Source of the DNA: Splendidivirga corallicola
GTDB taxonomy: Bacteria; Bacteroidota; Bacteroidia; Cytophagales; Cyclobacteriaceae
DNA: 64,000 nt
Assembly: GCA_030442035.1 (NCBI GenBank)
Contig: JAUJEA010000001.1
Location: forward strand, 775,559-839,558
Direction: 5' to 3'
Position 1 is the stretch's first letter. Every line of letters begins with the position of its first letter. Under the pieces are notes generated by a model that worked only from the letters and a program-made list of their open reading frames with translations, made no database searches and had not been told where the DNA came from. A program made the position numbers and the translations under genes. Positions 56,002 through 63,456 of this stretch are shown here, in pieces.

Positions 56002-56883
56002 ATGAAACATATTAGGTTTATCATACTATCACTATTCTTGTTTTGCAGTTTCTTGGTAAACGGTCAAGACAATTTACTGCAGGAAGCACTCACCCTATAT
56101 AAGGAAGGGAAGTTAATTGAAGCCAAGGCTAAAATTGATCAGGCAGCTGGGAACGAAGAACTGGCAGGTAATATCAATACCTGGTATCTCAGGGGCTTTA
56201 TTTATAAGGACCTCTATAAAAATCATCCCGAAGAGGATGTGACATTGCAATATCGTTCAGAATCAATTAAAGCCTTTAAACGGTTATCGACATTGGAAGG
56301 AGCAGAAAAATTCCAATCCGACATCAGTAAGAGCCTGAAATACATTGCTACTACTTACTACAATGATGCCATTAGGTCATTATCCAATGCCAAATTCAGT
56401 AATTCGGAAAGCTTTTATGATCATTATAAAAATGCCATTGTGCTGGCTGACGCCCAAACTGATTTACAGGCCAGTGAGGTAGATTATTACTTATCTCTTG
56501 GTTCCAAATATATGCAAATGCACAAAGTTGACAGCATTGGAAACGGAGTCTATCTGCAGAGTGCTGAGAAATCTTACAATAAGGTATTGGCTATAGATGC
56601 TAACAATATCAAGGCCAATTATAACATTGGCGTGCTTTACTACAACGAGGCGGTAAGTCTTATTTCCAAAATGGATTACGATGAATTTGATTTGGTACAA
56701 TTCAGTAGTATTGAAGACAGGTCCATAGAATTATTCAAGAAGTCACTTCCTTTCATGGAAACAGCCTATCGATTGGATCCTAAAGACAGAAACACCATTG
56801 AAGGTTTGGCAGGCATCTATTTCAGCTTAAGAGATTTCGACAAATCAAATGAATACAAAGCCAAGTTAGAGGAGCTTCATTGA
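56002..56883 (+). CDS. Periplasmic TPR protein
   Basis: The product has 293 residues with a signal peptide ending in VNGQ. Helical TPR-like units follow: EALTLYKEGKLIEAKAKIDQA, SESIKAFKRLSTLEGA, SEKSYNKVLAIDANNIKANYNIGVLYYNEAV and LFKKSLPFMETAYRLDPKDRNTIEGLAGIYF. It is 12 bases after the YfiR-like gene and is followed by a strong terminator, so it ends the operon. It probably serves as a scaffold for the preceding proteins. Confidence 0.85.
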   Translation: MKHIRFIILSLFLFCSFLVNGQDNLLQEALTLYKEGKLIEAKAKIDQAAGNEELAGNINTWYLRGFIYKDLYKNHPEEDVTLQYRSESIKAFKRLSTLEGAEKFQSDISKSLKYIATTYYNDAIRSLSNAKFSNSESFYDHYKNAIVLADAQTDLQASEVDYYLSLGSKYMQMHKVDSIGNGVYLQSAEKSYNKVLAIDANNIKANYNIGVLYYNEAVSLISKMDYDEFDLVQFSSIEDRSIELFKKSLPFMETAYRLDPKDRNTIEGLAGIYFSLRDFDKSNEYKAKLEELH

Positions 56884-56917
56884 AACTAGAAAATCACACA
56901 CTGGATACTATATTGGT

Positions 56918-56948
56918 AAAGGGCAACCGATTGATGGTTGCCCTTTTT
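56918..56948 (+). terminator. Rho-independent terminator of the PorP-like operon
   Basis: AAAGGGCAACC (56918-56928) and GGTTGCCCTTT (56936-56946) form a perfect 11-base stem with a 7-base loop, followed by a T-run. It lies 35 bases after the TPR gene stop, and the opposite-strand receptor gene ends just beyond, so it may serve both directions. Confidence 0.85.
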
Positions 56949-56967
56949 ACAAAAAATCAGCTCTACA

Positions 56968-59283
56968 CTAAAATTTGAATATCACATCAAAATAGGCAAT
57001 TCTGCCCGGCTCAGATATCGGTTGTCCTGTAAAAGGATTCTTTGAGTTCAGATGATTAACATAAAAGGTATCAAACAGATTGATAATACCAGCCTGCAAT
57101 GATAGGTTTTCCTTCAACCTTATACCTGATTTTAAATCAAATACAAAATAATCATCCGTGGTCAATTCTGCCCTCGTAATGGCCACACGATCTTGTTCGC
57201 CTGTATATTTACCATGGACTTCAACAAAATAAGTCTTATTTACCGGCTCCCATCTTAAACTACTTCCCAGGCTAAAGGGGTAAACTCCTAGAGCAGGCTC
57301 ATTGAGTAACTCATCCTCGCCCCATAAATATTGTCCCGTCAGACTTAGCGTTAATGCAGGATTAATTGAATAAGCCGATGAAAAATCCACACCATAAAAC
57401 TTAGCTTCTCCATTGACATATTGATAAACCGTATTGGGACTCAATGGTAATCTTTTTTGGAGGTTGGTGGCCTGCAAAGTCACATAATCGTCAATAAACT
57501 GGATGAATGGGTTGACAGAAAAGCTAAATTTAGCATAGTTTGATTCTATCCACAGATCAAATTGATTGGTTCTTTCAGGGTCCAGTGTCGGATTTCCTAC
57601 AAATTCGGCACTTGTTTGCGCACGGCTGGAAGGGAAGCGATCGGAATACAATTCAAGTGGATCAGGCATTCTTACACTTGATCCGGCACCCAATGATACC
57701 GACCAATGGTTGTCCAACGCAAAGTTCACTGTGAAAGAACCGCTCAGCCCATTTTCAGATCTGTCTAACGCTTCTCCAACATTGCTCACGAAGAACTGAC
57801 TGATTGTATCAGCCTTGGATTTCAATAGATCAAATCGTACAGCTCCGGAAAGTGTGGTGATGTCACTGACTGTGATTTCGGTTCTTGCAAACAGCCCACC
57901 TACCGATGTGGTAGCGTCTGGCCATACAATATCTCTGAACAGTTGCATAGGTTGATCATCATTCCTGTCGATACTTCTGAAAGCAATTCTGTTCGAGCTA
58001 TAAAAGTCACTTCCGAATTCAAGATCCCAGTTTTTGTCTGAAACTAATTTTACGCCTATTCGACCTCCGATAATCTGATTTTCAGTTTCAACAGCAATTT
58101 TTAACGGAAAGGGGGGTACCCTGTTAGGATTAGCTTCAGCCGTGGGTTTACCTTCATTGTTCATTTTATGTTCGAGATGATTTACATAGAAGTTGACATC
58201 CAGATTTCGAAGCAACTTATTCGGAAAGTTTACCTTCCAATTGGCCGCAAGATTTTTAACATCAAACAATTCAGCTGTTAATAACCGACCGGGATAGTCG
58301 ATGTCGTCCTGGAATTGTAAACCACCGGATAGTGCCAAAGATGATCTTGGTGAAAAATCATATTTAATTTTAGCCCTTATCTCACGGGATAGAAAATCTG
58401 CAGGCACCTCCTGACCATCGCCATCTTTGTAATCATCACCGGTTCTCCAGGCTCCCTGGACCCGGTATCCGAATTTACCTGAACGGCCATAGAGCGCTGC
58501 GGAGCTTTCGAAAGCATTAAGATTTGAATCGAATCCACCTGAAACGGTTCCCTGAATCTTCTTTGTATCCTGAGGTATATCCTTGGTCGTAACTTTTATA
58601 GCGCTAAAAGCACCTCCGCCCCAGGTTAGGGCATAGGGTCCCTTAACAACCTCAATGGATTGAAACATCGTAGGATCGTAATGACTCAACGGAGAATCCA
58701 TTCTTCCGGGGCCTGCGGTAAACATTCTCGTGCCATCGATGAACGTACCTATCTGAGTCTCTCTCATTCCTCTTACCACTGGGTCCAAACCAACAGGTCC
58801 TCTCCTCACAGCACTGACACCTTGCAACAACCGAAGTACATCTCCGGCATCCCTGAAATTGGATTCTTTAATTTTTGCACTTTCCAAACCTGTTTCAGGT
58901 TTCAAACTAGGTTTGAGTGCGGTAACGGTTACTTCATCCAAATTCGTAGCACCTACGCGAAGTACAATATCAAGTGTTAGTGTTTGATCAGATTCTACAC
59001 TTACTTTTTGTGTATAGGTGATATAACCAACAAAGCTTACTTTTAGAACATATTCACCTGGCGATACTTGTTGAATTCTGAATGCCCCATCAGTCTCACT
59101 GATGGCTCCCTTAACGGTATTCAACAAACCAATGCTAGCACCTGAGAGTGCTTGTCCGGTTTCACTATTCTTAATAGTACCGGAAATACTTCCCGGATTC
59201 TGAGCTTGTGTTACTACAGACAGCATCAGAAATATTGAAAGGAAAATCGTTGTATTTATAAATGATTTATTAACGTGTTTCAT
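56968..59283 (-). CDS. TonB-dependent receptor, siderophore or metal type
   Basis: The product has 771 residues from the ATG at 59283, chosen because it opens a signal peptide (NTTIFLSIFLMLSVVTQAQ); an upstream start at 59310 is less likely. It has a carboxypeptidase regulatory-like domain (GSISGTIKNSETGQALSGASIG), a plug domain (GDVLRLLQGVSAVRRGPVGLDPVVRGM and SIEVVKGPYALTWGGGAFSAI) and a barrel that ends IAYFDVIFKF. The short N-terminus and plug pattern are those of siderophore, cobalamin or copper receptors, not of SusC. The small Cys-motif gene is 360 bases upstream, suggesting metal uptake. Confidence 0.9.
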   Translation of the reverse strand: MKHVNKSFINTTIFLSIFLMLSVVTQAQNPGSISGTIKNSETGQALSGASIGLLNTVKGAISETDGAFRIQQVSPGEYVLKVSFVGYITYTQKVSVESDQTLTLDIVLRVGATNLDEVTVTALKPSLKPETGLESAKIKESNFRDAGDVLRLLQGVSAVRRGPVGLDPVVRGMRETQIGTFIDGTRMFTAGPGRMDSPLSHYDPTMFQSIEVVKGPYALTWGGGAFSAIKVTTKDIPQDTKKIQGTVSGGFDSNLNAFESSAALYGRSGKFGYRVQGAWRTGDDYKDGDGQEVPADFLSREIRAKIKYDFSPRSSLALSGGLQFQDDIDYPGRLLTAELFDVKNLAANWKVNFPNKLLRNLDVNFYVNHLEHKMNNEGKPTAEANPNRVPPFPLKIAVETENQIIGGRIGVKLVSDKNWDLEFGSDFYSSNRIAFRSIDRNDDQPMQLFRDIVWPDATTSVGGLFARTEITVSDITTLSGAVRFDLLKSKADTISQFFVSNVGEALDRSENGLSGSFTVNFALDNHWSVSLGAGSSVRMPDPLELYSDRFPSSRAQTSAEFVGNPTLDPERTNQFDLWIESNYAKFSFSVNPFIQFIDDYVTLQATNLQKRLPLSPNTVYQYVNGEAKFYGVDFSSAYSINPALTLSLTGQYLWGEDELLNEPALGVYPFSLGSSLRWEPVNKTYFVEVHGKYTGEQDRVAITRAELTTDDYFVFDLKSGIRLKENLSLQAGIINLFDTFYVNHLNSKNPFTGQPISEPGRIAYFDVIFKF

Positions 59284-59645
59284 GCGTTTATAATTTATTG
59301 TCAAGGCCACATGGAATTCTATAAATTTTGTTTATCCCCAGTTGAAACATTAGGGATTCCGGAATTTATACTCATCTGACAACCTTAAATTGAAGTTTTG
59401 ATGCTAAGAGTATTTCGTCAATATATCACTAATGAGGGTAGCCAAATAGCGCTATTTAAAACACTCAATTTCATCAAACGATATTTTAAAATGTATAAGA
59501 AATGAAGCTTTGAACAAACATTTTCAAGCACTCACTGGAGTATCTGCTTTTTGTGTTTATATCAAAGAATTGCGATGACCAATGACAAACCAGATTGTCT
59601 TTCAATCAGTCAAAAAGGGATCACACTTGATCCTGGGGATGGCCA
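59284..59645. other. Upstream region of the TonB receptor with a 14-base palindrome
   Basis: No gene is visible. AAATAGCGCTATTT at 59444-59457 is a perfect 14-base palindrome about 160 bases upstream of the receptor ATG, which may be an operator for a metal or redox regulator. The rest is AT-rich without clear promoter boxes. Confidence 0.4.
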
Positions 59646-60092
59646 TCAAATCTGCGGGACAGGTGGGTGAAATATGGCTTTAGAATAGAGATAGTGGTAA
59701 AGATTAGAAGAAGGAGTTGAGGCACCCTGAATATAATGACATCGCAGTTCCTCCACTTCAATATTGAACCTTATTCCAATTGGATAGTCTTCCATTTTAA
59801 CACCGGGAAGCGCTTCCTGATTTTCTTCCTGTTGAGAATCTTTTAGCTTATTGGCCAGATAACATTGTCCATTACAAACTGTAATAGGCTCATCTTTGTT
59901 AATACATAAGAACTCAGCAATATAGTCCTGATTGGCATAATATTCTATAAGCGGTGCTATTGGCTTAAGAAGTCCTCCCAGGTACAAAAAAATGAATCCG
60001 ATGGCTAATAAAGCTCTCAATAATTTAAGTTTGTTCAAAGCTAAAGTAAAAACCGATCTTTCAAAATGATTTTTGTCAATGGTCTTGGACAA
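59646..60092 (-). CDS. Small membrane protein with CNGQCYL motif
   Basis: The product has 148 residues starting at TTG 60092, which follows the only possible in-frame start; a TGA lies just upstream. One helix (LRALLAIGFIFLYLGGLLKPIAPLIEYY) is followed by a periplasmic part with FLCINKDEPITVCNGQCYLANKL and a C-terminal FHPPVPQI. The two or three Cys and the His could bind a metal ion. Proteins of this kind recur next to TonB receptors in Bacteroidota, but their function is unknown. It lies between the receptor and the Crp/Fnr gene on the same strand. Confidence 0.7.
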   Translation of the reverse strand: MSKTIDKNHFERSVFTLALNKLKLLRALLAIGFIFLYLGGLLKPIAPLIEYYANQDYIAEFLCINKDEPITVCNGQCYLANKLKDSQQEENQEALPGVKMEDYPIGIRFNIEVEELRCHYIQGASTPSSNLYHYLYSKAIFHPPVPQI

Positions 60093-60120
60093 ATGAGTTT
60101 TTCATGTTTTGGCAAATCAA

Positions 60121-60828
60121 CTAGTACATTTCCGCCTCTTGCCTCAGGGCTGTCTCATTGATGACTTGAATATTCTTTCCCACCAGTTTAATGATGGCTT
60201 CTTTATTGAAATCGGAAAGTGTTCTTATACAACTGGCCGTTGTAGTAAGTGCCAGGTTGGCAATTTCTTCTCTGGAAAGAGCTACATCCAGAGAATTATC
60301 TTTTCGCAAGCCAAAAGTATCTGATATTCTCAGAATGGCCATGGCAATGCGTTGCCGGAGGGGTTTGCTCAACATGTCGCTATAGTTGTTGGCAATATCA
60401 CCGAATTCAGTGAATCCTTTTTCCATAAGCCTTAGTGTAAAATCATCATTGGACTTTATCAGGGCTAATATTTTATCCTTCGGAATAAAACAAATAATGC
60501 TTGGTTCCAAAGCGATGGCAGTTATATCATAGTTTTTATTTCCTAAAAGAGATTGGTATCCAAATGTATCTCCCTGTTTTGCAAAACCTACAATTTGCTC
60601 AATTCCCAAACTATTTATTTTAGTCAGCTTTATTTTTCCGTAATGCACAATGTGTACTCCGAATGGTGTAGTTCCAGCCATGAAGATCGTCTGCTTTTTC
60701 TTGTAGGTCACAGATCTTTTTAAAGCGTTTATTTCTTCAAGTTCAGCTCCTTCGATCTTGTTGAAAAGCGACTTTTCACGTACCGGACAAACCATACAGG
60801 CAGGTACCTTATATTTTTTAAGATCCAT
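60121..60828 (-). CDS. Crp/Fnr-family transcriptional regulator
   Basis: The product has 235 residues. Cys11 and Cys14 (PACMVCPVREKSLF) precede the cyclic-nucleotide-like barrel (KKQTIFMAGTTPFGVHIVHYGKIKLTKINSLGIEQIVGF), and Cys113 (PSIICFIP) could be the fourth ligand of an iron-sulfur cluster as in Fnr; a third N-terminal Cys is missing. The dimer helix is followed by the DNA-binding helix (LSREEIANLALTTTASCIRTLSDFNKE). It likely reports oxygen or redox. Its own promoter region has an FNR-like box. Confidence 0.92.
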   Translation of the reverse strand: MDLKKYKVPACMVCPVREKSLFNKIEGAELEEINALKRSVTYKKKQTIFMAGTTPFGVHIVHYGKIKLTKINSLGIEQIVGFAKQGDTFGYQSLLGNKNYDITAIALEPSIICFIPKDKILALIKSNDDFTLRLMEKGFTEFGDIANNYSDMLSKPLRQRIAMAILRISDTFGLRKDNSLDVALSREEIANLALTTTASCIRTLSDFNKEAIIKLVGKNIQVINETALRQEAEMY

Positions 60829-60876
60829 TACCCTAAAACTAATTCATCCTGATCTAAATCTGTGAAACTAGATATC

Positions 60877-60900
60877 AAAATATGATGCAGATCATATTTT
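60877..60900. promoter_or_regulatory. FNR-like box in front of the Crp/Fnr gene
   Basis: AAAATATGAT-GCAG-ATCATATTTT is a perfect 10-base inverted repeat with a 4-base centre. Its core ATGAT-N4-ATCAT differs from the FNR box TTGAT-N4-ATCAA by one base per arm and contains TGA-N6-TCA. It lies 49-72 bases upstream of the regulator ATG and 181 bases before the small membrane genes, so it may control both directions. Confidence 0.7.
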
Positions 60901-60980
60901 TAGATGTCACAGAAAATAATTCAAAAGAACTCCTACCTATAATTTAGTGGTACAATTAAAAGATGAAACAGGTCATGCCT

Positions 60981-60998
60981 GGGATCCCGACACGTCGG
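60981..60998. repeat. Short palindromes GGGATCCC and CCGACACGTCGG
   Basis: Two overlapping palindromes (60981-60988 and 60987-60998) lie between the Crp/Fnr gene and the small membrane genes. GC content is higher than around. It resembles REP-like palindromes of Cytophagales, but no second copy is in this window. Confidence 0.35.
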
Positions 60999-61080
60999 AG
61001 TTGAGACTCACAAGGGGATGACTAAACTTAAGTATCACAATTTCATCAGGCTACAAATTTTAGACACATAAAAAATACAA

Positions 61081-61335
61081 ATGAGCAATACTGTTAAAAA
61101 ATATAGACAAAGTGAGCCATTGGATTACTTTGGCTCCACAATTCTCTTTTTCCTGGTTAATGCGGTGCTAATCGCTTTTACCATAGCAATACATAGTGTT
61201 TTTCAACCAAGAGGAATTATCTACGGAGGAAACTGGATCAATGAGATAGGTGTATGGATCCTCATCATATTTAAAATAGGAGGAGCCAATATTATTCTTT
61301 GGCAGATCATTAAGGAATTCAAATTAAAGAAATAG
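61081..61335 (+). CDS. Small two-helix membrane protein
   Basis: The product has 84 residues with two hydrophobic segments (STILFFLVNAVLIAFTIAIH and WINEIGVWILIIFKIGGANIILW) and charged ends. I do not recognise the family. It is followed after 3 bases by a second small membrane protein, so the two are probably co-transcribed from a promoter in the gap to the Crp/Fnr gene. Respiratory or transporter accessory roles are possible but unsupported. Confidence 0.6.
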   Translation: MSNTVKKYRQSEPLDYFGSTILFFLVNAVLIAFTIAIHSVFQPRGIIYGGNWINEIGVWILIIFKIGGANIILWQIIKEFKLKK

Positions 61336-61338
61336 AAA

Positions 61339-61536
61339 ATGCAAGAGTTTAAAAAATTAGTATTATTCATCAGTAGTATTATAGCCATGGGCTTACTTTC
61401 ACTAATTATGACCATAGCATACATTTTTGAATGGAATCAATTCGGGGACCTACTACTAGCCGTTGGATCGGCTATTTCCATAGCATTCGTTGCACTGGTT
61501 TTATGGCTTTCATCCACCAGGTTAAAGGAACAATAA
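61339..61536 (+). CDS. Small two-helix membrane protein
   Basis: The product has 65 residues with two hydrophobic segments (LVLFISSIIAMGLLSLIMTIAYIF and LLLAVGSAISIAFVALVLWL). No family recognised. It starts 3 bases after the preceding gene and converges with the dihydrofolate reductase gene, which ends 8 bases away. Short length and pair arrangement suggest a small two-subunit complex. Confidence 0.6.
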   Translation: MQEFKKLVLFISSIIAMGLLSLIMTIAYIFEWNQFGDLLLAVGSAISIAFVALVLWLSSTRLKEQ

Positions 61537-61544
61537 GATCAGAA

Positions 61545-62012
61545 CTATTTTCTCCTATATATCACAAACTCAAAAGCTTCCTTATCTTCTTTCTTGGCGA
61601 TATCCCAATCATTAATATCGAAATCAGGAAAATAGGTGTCTCCCTGGAAACTCCCTTTTATGTAGGACAAATACATTTCATCAACCAAAGGAATTGTTTG
61701 TTCGTAAATTGTTGCACCTCCAGCAATGAATATGGTTTTATCAAACAACCTCGCTTTCCTTAAAGCATCGTCTACCGAACTGCAAACAATAGCATCCTTC
61801 ATTTCAAAAGATGATCGACTTACCACAATGTTATGTGTTCCTTTGAGATCTTTGCCAAATATTTCAAATGATCTTCGTCCCATGATCACAGCATTTCCAT
61901 TGACAAATGAGAGATATTGCTGGTATTCATCCGGAGCATTCCAGGGCATTCCTCCACCGCTTCCAATAACCCGGTTATTGCTCATAGCCGATATGATGAT
62001 TGTTTTAGGCAT
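61545..62012 (-). CDS. Dihydrofolate reductase
   Basis: The product has 155 residues, a normal length. The fold begins IIISAMSNNRVIGSGGGMPWNAPDEYQQY with the NADPH-binding IG..G.MPW motif and an acidic residue in the PDE position. It continues with VIMGRRSFEIFGK, HNIVVSRS, FIAGGATIYEQTIPLVDEMYLSYIKG and TYFPDFDINDWD. It reduces dihydrofolate to tetrahydrofolate in the cytoplasm. It may be the second copy next to a housekeeping folA, which cannot be judged here. Confidence 0.92.
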   Translation of the reverse strand: MPKTIIISAMSNNRVIGSGGGMPWNAPDEYQQYLSFVNGNAVIMGRRSFEIFGKDLKGTHNIVVSRSSFEMKDAIVCSSVDDALRKARLFDKTIFIAGGATIYEQTIPLVDEMYLSYIKGSFQGDTYFPDFDINDWDIAKKEDKEAFEFVIYRRK

Positions 62013-62509
62013 ATTTTATTCAATTGGTAATGAGTAATTAAGAAAGATGACTGCTTTCTTAGATCAATAGCAAAACTAATAAGATAAGAGGTTAAAAAAG
62101 TATTGAGTCTGGTTCGTATTTCTCACCACAACATGTTAAAATATTCAGGATCAAGCAATATTTGTGTAAAGAGAATTTTCAATATGATTGCCTATCACTT
62201 TTTAAACAAATCCTTGAGCACTCAGGCTTCAGGTTTCAGCAATCAGTTTTGTTGTGAATCAGCCCTTTAACAGACTGATAGCTGACTGCTGAGACCTAAT
62301 ACCTCCAATTAGCTAGAACATTTTTATAGATAAGTATATCATCCAAGTTTACTCATTAGGATTCTTATTTGACCCAACATCAACACTTCAGTACCGATAA
62401 TTTCATGCTTCTTCTCTCTCTACTTGACTCCATAAATGCAGAAAGCCGAACCTTACGATTCGGCTTCAACCCAGCAAATTTCTAAAACCAAGTATAATAT
62501 GTATGCGGG
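62013..62509. other. Gap with family-B repeats and a terminator
   Basis: No gene found. It holds a family-B inverted pair, CTCAGGCTTCAGGTTTCAG (62221-62239) with CTGAGACCTAATACCTCC in reverse (62289-62306), and the hairpin AAGCCGAA (62443-62450) with TTCGGCTT (62459-62466) just downstream of the aldo/keto reductase gene, which reads leftwards. Confidence 0.5.
62443..62466 (-). terminator. Terminator-like hairpin of the aldo/keto reductase gene
   Basis: AAGCCGAA and TTCGGCTT form an 8-base stem with an 8-base loop. On the minus strand the stem is followed by TTT and then CTGC, a short T-run. It lies about 45 bases beyond the reductase stop. Confidence 0.5.
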
Positions 62510-63445
62510 TTATCTTAAGTCTCTTATATGCGAATACATCTTTTCGCGAATTTCTTGATTTGGGAGTTTGCCGTAACCGGCCTTCATGTTGTCTACGAGA
62601 TGATGGGGCTTTGAGGTTCCGGGAATGACACAATTTACCGCAGGATGGGCCAGTAAAAACTTCAAAAAATACTGTCCCCAGCTATTTATATCATACTCTT
62701 TAACCCAATCGGGTAATGCTCTTCCTTTAACCAAACGAAAAAGTGAGCCCCCTTCGTAGGGTCTGTTTACGATGACTGCCACATTATGTTTCAAAGCAGC
62801 ATCCAATAGCCCTCTTTCTGCATTTCTTTTTCTAATGGAATAATTGAATTGCACGAAATCTATTTTTTCCCTTTCAATAATATTTTTCAATCGATCGTGT
62901 GAGGCATCCGTATAATGGGTGATACCAATGTACCGGATCTTTCCCTCTTCTTTCCAACGACGCAATGTTTTAATATGAGTTCGCCAATCTATCAGGTTAT
63001 GGATTTGCATAAGGTCCATTTTGCTCCTTTTCAATTTATCCAAAGAAGCCCTCATTTGGTTGATGCCATCGCTTTCTCCTGTAGTCCAAACTTTTGTAGC
63101 GTAAAAGAACTCATTTTGAAGACCAATTTCTTTGGTCAAACCCCCTACGACTTCTTCGGAACTTCCGTACATTGGTGAAGAATCTATCAATTTTCCACCA
63201 TGTTGATGCATCAGTTTAAGTACCTCTTTCAATGTTGCTCTATCAGAAGCATTCGATCCTACATCAAAAGTCAGCCAGGTTCCAACGCCAACGACAGGTA
63301 ACAACTCCCCTGATGACTTTATCTTCCTTTGCATCATTTTATTGTTTTCAGACAGGAATTCAAGGGGTTTTCCCAGTAACTGACTGGCACTTGCAAATCC
63401 CATCAATTTCAATATTTGTCTACGAGAAATGTTACTTGCATTCAT
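62510..63445 (-). CDS. Aldo/keto reductase with Tat signal
   Basis: The product has 311 residues. The N-terminus SRRQILKLMGFASASQLLG is a twin-arginine-type signal, so the enzyme is probably exported. The aldo/keto reductase barrel shows LPVVGVGTWLTFDVG, LIDSSPMYGSSEEVVGG with the catalytic Tyr, YATKVWTTGESDG with a Lys, MDLMQIHNLIDWRTH, and the C-terminal CVIPGTSKPHHLVDNM. It uses NAD(P)H to reduce a carbonyl compound; substrate unknown. It lies 11 bases after the partial transporter gene. Confidence 0.9.
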   Translation of the reverse strand: MNASNISRRQILKLMGFASASQLLGKPLEFLSENNKMMQRKIKSSGELLPVVGVGTWLTFDVGSNASDRATLKEVLKLMHQHGGKLIDSSPMYGSSEEVVGGLTKEIGLQNEFFYATKVWTTGESDGINQMRASLDKLKRSKMDLMQIHNLIDWRTHIKTLRRWKEEGKIRYIGITHYTDASHDRLKNIIEREKIDFVQFNYSIRKRNAERGLLDAALKHNVAVIVNRPYEGGSLFRLVKGRALPDWVKEYDINSWGQYFLKFLLAHPAVNCVIPGTSKPHHLVDNMKAGYGKLPNQEIREKMYSHIRDLR

Positions 63446-63456
63446 AATAAATTAAT

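Noticed and set aside
60963..61004. Short leader peptide frame before the small membrane genes
   Set aside because: Thirteen codons across palindromes, with no amino-acid-biosynthesis gene to attenuate.
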